NCBI RefSeq assembly: GCF_910592395.1
Contig: NC_088308.1
Location: 20,909,501 to 20,973,500, forward strand
Direction of reading: 5' to 3'
From: Lineus longissimus
Taxonomy: Eukaryota > Nemertea > Pilidiophora > Heteronemertea > Lineidae
Length of the DNA: 64,000 nucleotides
Part shown: positions 56,749-64,000 of the stretch, piece by piece
Layout of the letters: each line of letters begins with the position of its first letter
Position numbering within the stretch: the first letter of the stretch is position 1
Notes under the pieces: generated by a model
Databases searched by the model: none
The model's input: the letters and a program-made list of their open reading frames with translations, nothing else
What the model was told of the DNA's origin: nothing
Position numbers and translations under genes: made by a program

Positions 56749-58664
56749 TTAATCTTGAGACTCAGTGACAATTTCAGCCTTGTCGACTTTCTCAAAACTT
56801 TCATCGGATGAACTGGACGTGTCATCAACCTTCGATTCTTGACTAGACGGCATGCCCTCGCGACGATCCAGGTCAAGGAATTTAGTGATTATATTGACTA
56901 TTTCATTGTGTTCGCTGAAAAATAGAAACAAAAATAGAGTGTCCACAATGGATGGTGTCTGGCTTGTAGAGATGTCTTTCATTAGAGACTTCACTGGTAT
57001 GACTTTGATGTAAACCTTGGGAAGTAAAAAATATATCGAATTAAATGTACTATACGAACATCTGGAGATTGCCAGCAAAACAGGGATGTTCTCTGTTTTC
57101 CGTGAAGAATTGGTATCTCTGGTTGTATGACCTTACTCACTTTTGGTCCCCGATGGTCGATATTTCAGTCACTCCCACTGAGTAACCTTCCCTAAACTTG
57201 AGGACAACATGGTAACCTTTCCCTGCATACTTCTCACTCAACTCCTCTTCCACAACCACATCCGAGATATCTGCCAAGTTGGCAACAACTGCAAGGAGAA
57301 ATGCTAGCAAGTCTAATCCGTGATATAAGAATCTACAACACTGTAGGGCCCAGGTTTTGATCCCCGGTATTTCTGGATGAACCAGTGTAGCTTTTAAGGA
57401 ACTACAATTCAAAGTCTTGAAATGAGACGATATCATTGTATTTGGTGTCTATTTGGTGCCAGACCGCAGTTCGGGTATCAAGATAGTTTGATGAATGATG
57501 GCATGAAATGGCTGGGAAATCTATAAAATACTTTGGTCAGAGTGTCCTGATGAAAGTTCTGTTCTACTTTCCTCAACTCGCACTTATCCTCAGACTGTAG
57601 AGAATGCTACTATGTCACAGTAATGTTCGTTCCTACCTTTATTTGGCTCACTGCTGGAGGCAAAGTATTTTTGGAAAATATTCTTCTTCATCACTTCAAC
57701 TTGGCCTGCCATCTTGTCGAAGATGCAATCCTGAAAGACAGAATACAGGAGAAAATTACCATGCAAGTGTAGACCTCAAAATTTATTCAGCGTTATTTTT
57801 TTGCGGAATTTACAATCCTTGCTTTACAAAATGAAAAAGTGAGATCATAAAGACTTTAAGAAGCATCTTGACCAATCACATTCACCTCCAACGGAGTTGT
57901 CGGACTAGGTCGTCCAACAATGTCCACTGGACGAGATGACCACAACCCTTGGTACATGTAATTGTTATGTTATTCAACTTGTTCACTGATAATACAAAAA
58001 CATAAAGCCGGGGGCCACTTTCCAAATAAATACAATTTCATCAAGATGCCAGCTCTCCTCACCTCCCATTCTTCGAGACATGTCAGACCAATGAACACAG
58101 ATCCACACACATAAGCCAACTTCCACAGGAGGTGATCTGAAAAACCAAGCAACCCATGCATGAATAGAAATTTAAAAATAACAGTAGGGAAATACTAAGA
58201 CAAGAGAGGTTCCACTGTATAGCCAAAAACAGGTTTTGAACAAATAGATTCACCTAACATTGCCGAGTTTATAACATGCAAAACATCGGCATCAGTCACA
58301 GGATTTGAATTAACTCACCAGCTCCATAGTAAGCCGCTCCAAATCCAAATGATACCAGACCTGAAGGAGAAAAAAAATTTAGGAATAAGGACAGGTTCAA
58401 CTTCAATTTGAAACGAATTACATAACACAAAGTCCTACAGTACATAACAACTGATGACAAAACGAACTTTACTTTACTTGATATCAAGTTTTAAATAATG
58501 GGTACAATTTACATTTTAAAACACCAGACAAACACTTGGGATTAAAAATTATCCTATTCATGCACTTTGCAGTACTTACCAATCAAAATGCTCCAAGACC
58601 TATTGGAAGGTTGCCTTGTCAGATGAAGCTTCTCCTCACTAGTTTCTACAACAGTCACATACAT
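56749..58664 (-). CDS. CYBC1: CYBC1/EROS-like NADPH-oxidase chaperone, complete, 6 exons
   Basis: The vertebrate protein (EROS, formerly C17orf62) is an ER membrane chaperone that stabilises the NOX2-p22phox heterodimer. Coding exons are 58664-58580, 58360-58319, 58136-58063, 57730-57637, 57288-57141 and 56914-56749, all GT-AG with matching phases, totalling 609 nt or 202 residues (human about 187). The start MYVTVVET, the LHLTRQPSNRSWSILIG segment, the LEEWEDCIFDK junction and the ISDVVVEEELSEKYAGKGY block match the family pattern. Two hydrophobic segments, about residues 24-42 and 45-63, make the membrane hairpin; the C-terminal half is cytosolic and PH-like in the family. The tail is Ser- and acid-rich. 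Upstream, an acceptor at 58689 and a donor at 59532 suggest a non-coding first exon. The partner oxidase in this organism is inferred. Confidence 0.93.
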
Positions 58665-59700
58665 TTTGCTGAATTATGGACGATGCCTCTGAAAACCGCA
58701 GACATATAAAGTGGTTAGAGCAACAAGTGTTGTGACAGGGGCACATCCAGGATTATGAGAAAGGGGGACTGGCGACTTCAGGACACATCATAGAGCACAG
58801 TTTTTAATGATGACAACTGCTCATTTGTGCTCTCGTAGTCGTAGCAAAATCACATTCAGCCTTGAGGTTTTGTTCTTGAATTTGTGCAACACTTTTCAAA
58901 CAAAGATATCTATCTATCCATGGTTTATAGGCTCAGCCTACATACCTGTGCGAATTCGAAAGGGAAATTGAAAATAAAAACAAAAACAAAAAAGGGGCAA
59001 ATCAACATCCTTTCATCATCTATGCTGCTTTTTTCTCCACAATCACGATCTCGGTTGCTGGACAGAGTTGTTGGATACCTACTCGAGGAGCAATTTTTGA
59101 GATTTAAATCGCATTCACGTTTTTATTTCATTGAATTCAAGCAAAATCAGAATATTTTGACAGCACAATTGGTGGTCGTCGTTGTACCAGCTCCCAGCTA
59201 GCCGCTGGTGCAGCAGTTGTTTCGCTTCCTGACCTTTTCACCCCCCAGTCGTTTCGCTCCCTTGGACGTTTTGTTGGGGATTAGAAAGCTCCGAAAGCTC
59301 TACATTGCATGATTCTAGGATGAGACGGAGAATTCGATGGATCATGTTCTTATATTGAGTGTTGACTGGTTCCAGCTATCAGATCCAATAACTAGTTCCT
59401 CGCCCTCACACCTGGCGCGCTTACACACGGGGACGTTCTGGTTGTAGTCGGGGACGTTTTGACCCGGGGACGTTTTGTCCGGTAACGAACTGACAACTCT
59501 ACTTCTTTAACGTGAGTTAATTGTAATCTTACCCTCTACACACCAAAGTGATTTATATAGGAAAACAGATGAACTTCACCGAAAACTAATGATGTGTTGA
59601 TGAGTTCAATGCATCCTTCAATTCCTTTGATTTTCTTGGCGAACTGACGTCCGACAATGATCCGTTGACGTGTAGGCCTACCTGCACTGCCATTGTCTGT
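58665..59700 (-). promoter_or_regulatory. 5'UTR exon and upstream region of the CYBC1-like gene
   Basis: The minus strand shows GGTTTTCAG just upstream of the start codon (exon from 58688) and GTAGAGG/GTAAGAT with the donor at 59532. A spliced 5'UTR with its first exon starting somewhere in 59533-59700 is therefore likely. The intron includes a fragment like the right end of the MITE family at 58199-58220 and the GACGTTTT repeats at 59220-59480. Confidence 0.45.
59220..59480 (+). repeat. GACGTTTT-type short repeats
   Basis: GGGGACGTT(C/T)TG occurs at 59429, 59450 and 59466, and related GGACGTTTTGTTGGGG at 59264. Two GTTTCGCT(T/C)CC copies precede these (59218 and 59251). This looks like a degenerate short-period repeat in the intergenic interval between two divergent genes. 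Confidence 0.6.
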
Positions 59701-60130
59701 AAACAGTTATCTATTTTCAGACGAAACTTAGTCCCTCACAAACTTTGGTCGATTCCGGAGAGAACATCTCGTCTCATTTAGCCAATTGGTCAAGTGTTTC
59801 TTTCATCATGCCTTTGACTCGGGCTGGGAGGGAGGGGGAGGCGAATGCCACACTTACTTTGTTCCTCTTCTTGATATGATGGCTCATTGGCTGTAAGTTG
59901 AGGTTGTGACTATGTCTCAGTCACTAGATGACCAGTCAATGAACTAGACAATCATTAGTGACCTGCCCAAGATCACAAATTCTTTAAAGCCCATTAGAAA
60001 TGTGTCAAGATTGAATGCCACTGGGCCACAAGATAGACAGGCTGTGTTGATTTTTTGTGACCTTTTTACCATACGTTCATGCAGCAACTTGCAAAGAAAT
60101 AATGCATGTGTCCTTTCTTATCTCTTAAAG
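59701..60130. other. Interval between the divergent CYBC1 and HEXD genes
   Basis: No coding exon is certain here. The HEXD exon that starts at 60131 has a splice acceptor (CTTATCTCTTAAAG), so HEXD should have a further upstream, probably non-coding, exon in this stretch; I cannot place it. Confidence 0.4.
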
Positions 60131-60204
60131 GTGATGAAATACTTATTCGAGGCCTGAAACAGGGAAATTTAACTGGTTGGCCTTATCAACTGATAAAGCT
60201 TGCA

Positions 60205-63200
60205 ATGGACTCCACTGAAGGCCACAGGTAGGTATAAACTTCAGTTTACATGGCCTCGAGCTATGTTTGTTTGTAAGAATGAAGTGAGAATTGAAATTGA
60301 ACGGAAGTTTCTTTTATCCTTCCTTTTAATTATAATTTCAGATTGGTTCATCTCGATCTAAAGGGTGCTCCACCAAAGATCAGTTACTATGAGAAACTAT
60401 TCCCCCTCCTGCACCAGTTAGGTGCAACTGGTCTTCTTGTTGAGTATGAAGACATGTTTCCGTACTCGGGGGAATTGGAAGTGTTGGCATGTAAAGATGC
60501 ATATAGGTAAGGCTTCTTCAGAAAGATTTGCTCATCAAAAAAGAGTTAACTTGCAGGTGATACCAAAGTATATTTTAAAGCTAGCTTATTTTTGGTAACA
60601 CTGTGTAAAAAGGTTATGCAGCTTTTGTTATGGGACTTATGCTTCATTGAGTTGTGTCAAAGGAATATGTTTATGAAATGAAACATAAGGATTTAAAGTG
60701 TATGAGGCTGTGCTTGGTAGCGGACTGAGTAAGGGCATCATAACACATGTATGATATCCAACTTCTTTTCAGGAAAGATGAAATAGAAAAGTTCAAATCT
60801 TTGGCTGAAACTAACAATTTGCTAGTGATGCCCCTTGTTCAGACCTTTGGTCATTTTGAAGTGAGTATTTTTAGGGTCTCTCCTGATGATGTGTGTGTTG
60901 GGCATCCTTGCACCAGAAAACGTGTGATGGGGCAAATAGCCCTGCGATATGCCTAGACAACTTTGAAAACAGAGCTTCCAGGTCAATTTGCCAGAGTTCG
61001 CATCTGAGTTTGACTCGAATCAGCTTTTACTGGGGAAAAGACTACTGGGTTTTGAGGGAAATATATATATTTTAGATTTGCTGTTTATTTGTTTTCAGTT
61101 TGTTCTGAAGCATGACAAATTCCGTCATTTACGTGAGGTGCCTAATTATCCAATGGCACTCTGTCCTGCATTAGAAGGTGAGTCTGAATACTATACATAC
61201 CAAGTTCCAGCAAATTTGCATGCATGATAACTGCACTACGGCATTGTGTATAACTGCATTTCTATTTTTCTGAGCCGCCAACGAATAAGAACGACGTGCC
61301 CCATTCAGTTTAAAAGTGACAGAGGTCTTGTTTTCCTTTTAACTCCAATACTTTTCCCTGCATCCTGAATGAATACGATTTGCTGATTGTATTCAATAAC
61401 CTCTTTTCAGAATCATTCAAACTTGTGTGTGATATGATAGGTCAAGTAGTGGAGCTTCATCCTGGTCTTCCATGGTTCCACATTGGTGCTGATGAGGTGA
61501 GCAACACAAGTTCATTAATTTCGGGGAGAACATTTGATCTGATGGAGCCAATTTCTTCTTCATACTGGAAGTGATTGGGGAAAATTTGACAACACTCAGT
61601 CGAGGGCACATGCCACGCTTTGCGTTGCCTTTGTTTGAGAGCTTTTGCTTATCATATTAAGAAAAGACATTCAAATGCAATACATTTTCATTGTAACAAT
61701 TATGTCAGTTAGGGCCTAGTTCTGAACCATATCGTCATTCTCTGTTTTGTCTTTCTGTAGGTCTTCCACATGGGTGTGTGTGATAAGTGTAAGAGCAAAA
61801 AGTTACACGACATCTATCTAGTGTACATCAAGAAACTTGCCCTCCACTTACGGAAGCAGTATCCAGGAATGAGGCCTGTTATGTGGGATGATGTATATAG
61901 AGGCTGGCCTCTTGAGTTGTTACAAGGTTAGCAAAGGTTCATTACTCGATAAGTCAGGCCAAGTGAAGATTCATTACTAGATAAGTCTGGCCATGTGAAG
62001 GTTCATTACTAGATAAGTCAGGCCAAGTGAAGGTTCATTACTAGATAAGTCTGGCCATGTGAGGGTACATTACTAGATAAGTCTGGCCAAGTGAAGGTTC
62101 ATTACTAGATAAGTCTGGCCATGTGAAGGTTCATTACTAGATAAGTCAGGCCGGGCTATGATTGTACCACCTCGCCATTCAGGCAATAGCTGTTTACAAT
62201 ATGGCATGACACTAGACTCAAATGGCATCTTTTAAGCTTGACGGATTACTGAGGTTAGTTAATCATCTTTTCTTTCTAGGTTCTGGTATTGGTGATTTAG
62301 TTGAGCCAATGGTCTGGAACTACAATCGCACTTTGCATTTCCCTCCTGGTTAGTGACAGTTTCCTTAAAATTCTCTGTATCAATGGGAATGTTTGGAATT
62401 TTGTACAGAATATTGAACATAAAGTTATATGTAAAGATCATTGTGTTTCCATCCTCTCCCGTGAGTAATAATGTTTATACAGGCTCCAGATGAGTATTGG
62501 CTCATACTTGACTGATGCTCATTCATTGCTCAGCCACTGTGATGTGGGAGCTTGTACGTTGCAGTTGTATTTCAGTTCGAGAAATGTTAGAATTCGGATA
62601 CGTATCGGAATTCAGATACCCTATCAGAATTCAGATACCCCATATTTTTGCTATCTCTGAAAAAAATGTATATTAACATTTACCTTTCTACAGGTATCTG
62701 GGAACGCTATTCTTCGGTGTTTGACAACATCTGGTTTGCCAGTGCTTTCAAGGGTGCGACGGGGTCAGCCATGTACCTGACGGACTTCGGGTATCACTGT
62801 GATAATCATCTTTCCTGGCTGGCGGTGATGAAAGAGGAAAAAGCAAGGCTGAAGACAATCAGAGGAGTTGCTTTGACTGGATGGCAAAGGTAACACCTGC
62901 TATACCAATTTACAGTTCATGAAATTAAATCATGCTGGGTTTTAGAAAAACAAGATTATAATTGGGCTTGTTCACAAGTCAGTGATGGCAATCAGGAGAC
63001 TTGCATATGGCAAATGTTAGTGGGTTTTCTGCGGGACGGCTAGCATGAGACTTGTCTTGGGACACTAAGATGCTGTCCTTTGATCGAAAGGTGTCCCAAC
63101 TCTACTTGCTGATTGAGTTGATGATGGCAAATGAAATGATTATCTTACCACTCATTTCATCAATCTGGCTGAGGTTCAGTGGAGGGGATTTCCCTACTGT

Positions 63201-63925
63201 GGGGCAAAAGTTAAAAACCCACATGACTCGTGTTGCTACTGCTGGCTCCACCCTCGATATACATGTATTTTGAATTTCAGGTATGACCACTATGCTGTCT
63301 TATGTGAGATACTTCCCGTCAGCATTCCATGTTTAGCTTTATGTCTTCAAACCCTTGTGAATGGTGAGTAAACAGCTTTAAGGAAATATTCAGTATAATA
63401 AGGAGTTTAACTGCAAACATCAGCATATTTTGAAGGTGGACCACAAACATTTTTACCAAATATGATGGTTGAATTGGACGTACGTGTACTTCATCTTAGT
63501 CGACAGTCTTCAACTTATATCTGAAACCAGCTCCATTATAACCTAAATAATGAATCAGTCGGTTTCAAAACGTGAGTATAAATGGATATTTACGTCTTCA
63601 TTTTTCTCCTTCAGGTTCGTTTACTCCAGATATTCACCAAAATGTCTCACAAGCTTTACACTTCAAAGACCTCATTCCATGCAATCCTTTCCTCGTGTGA
63701 GTATAAATTGTTATTTTTTCAAAAGTTGACAAATGAATTTGGACATTCATTGGTTTGATCATATAACATCATACAGAAGCGATGATGATTGTAATATCCT
63801 CAGATTGTTCTTTTCAGCACTGAAGACGTTTTGTGTGGCGACTTCCCTGGTAGTGCCATCTATAAATTGTTGCACATTCTGCTGAAGATGAATGCAGAGT
63901 ATGAAGATTTCTTGAAGGATGATAG
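60205..63925 (+). CDS. HEXD: Hexosaminidase D, 11 coding exons, 3' end outside window
   Basis: A GH20 beta-N-acetylhexosaminidase of the nucleocytoplasmic type. Exons are 60205-60227, 60342-60506, 60773-60860, 61099-61177, 61411-61496, 61761-61926, 62280-62348, 62694-62889, 63281-63363, 63615-63696 and 63818-63925, all phase-consistent (about 381 codons so far). The start [16 protein letters not shown] is diagnostic of HEXD. FHIGADE at residues 141-147 holds the catalytic Asp-Glu pair (D146, E147). [11 protein letters not shown] and LTGWQRYDHY are conserved substrate-site blocks. There is no signal peptide, as in the family. The exon containing the ATG is open upstream to its acceptor at 60130, so an earlier start in an upstream exon is possible; the short MDSTEGHR start agrees best with the known length. 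Intron 6 contains a 32-bp tandem repeat. Confidence 0.93.
61938..62153 (+). repeat. 32-bp tandem repeat, seven copies, in a HEXD intron
   Basis: Copies start at 61938, 61970, 62002, 62034, 62066, 62098 and 62130, exactly 32 bases apart. The first four alternate between AGTCAGGCCAAGTGAA and AGTCTGGCCATGTGAA, a two-unit higher-order pattern. It lies right after the exon 6 donor. Confidence 0.95.
62602..62641 (+). repeat. Short GAATTC-based tandem repeat
   Basis: Three variants of GAATTC(A/G)GATAC, about 18 bases apart, in the HEXD intron before exon 8. Confidence 0.6.
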
Positions 63926-64000
63926 GTGAGCTTCATTTTGCAGTAGTTACATTTATCAACCCGTCTTCTGCATTCCCTCTCAGAATGTGTTGTGTACCAC

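Noticed and set aside
1-64000. CRISPR array, bacterial operon or viral insertion
   Set aside because: All recognised genes are intron-rich animal genes. The tandem repeats lack regular unique spacers, and no viral polymerase, integrase or capsid motif was seen.

Overview
This is a 64-kb piece of an animal nuclear genome. The genes are split by many GT-AG introns, the intergenic and intronic DNA is AT-rich, and short non-autonomous transposons and tandem repeats are common. Gene content (an S-adenosylmethionine synthetase of the animal MAT2A type, an AFAP1-family adaptor, a CYBC1/EROS-like chaperone and a hexosaminidase D) together with the repeat style points to an invertebrate, probably marine, with fairly compact introns. 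I cannot name the species or phylum from the sequence alone.

Layout. (1) 1-2.3 kb: the 3' end of an EF-hand protein gene (+) and its 3'UTR. (2) 3.4-10.3 kb: a complete eight-exon S-adenosylmethionine synthetase gene (+), 393 codons, with a TATA box and E-box upstream and two candidate poly(A) sites. (3) 10.7-14.5 kb: a repeat complex with no credible gene. A ~71-bp satellite, organised as alternating A/B monomers, flanks a ~45-bp satellite that reverses orientation and forms several fold-backs. (4) 14.6-50 kb: one large gene on the minus strand, an AFAP1-family actin-binding/Src-adaptor protein. I could trace 18 coding exons with consistent splice phases (PH1, PH2, Ser/Thr-rich linker, coiled coil); only the first coding exon is missing. 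Its inferred 3'UTR carries a 100-bp near-perfect palindrome. (5) 51-54.1 kb: a cluster of six TA-flanked MITEs; related copies lie at 19-21 kb inside the AFAP1-like gene. (6) 56.7-58.7 kb: a complete six-exon CYBC1 (EROS) homologue (-). (7) 60.2 kb to the end: hexosaminidase D (+), the first 11 coding exons, running off the window. CYBC1 and HEXD are divergent across about 1.5 kb.

How the genes relate. These are separate housekeeping and signalling genes, not an operon. The SAM synthetase makes the cell's methyl donor; the AFAP1-like protein links Src/PI3K signalling to actin; CYBC1 is an ER chaperone for NADPH-oxidase subunits; HEXD is a nucleocytoplasmic beta-hexosaminidase. The CYBC1-HEXD adjacency also exists in vertebrates (from memory), so it looks like retained ancient microsynteny. 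The features I found least explained by known families are the fold-back satellite complex at 10.7-14.5 kb and the 100-bp palindrome at 16.9-17.2 kb.
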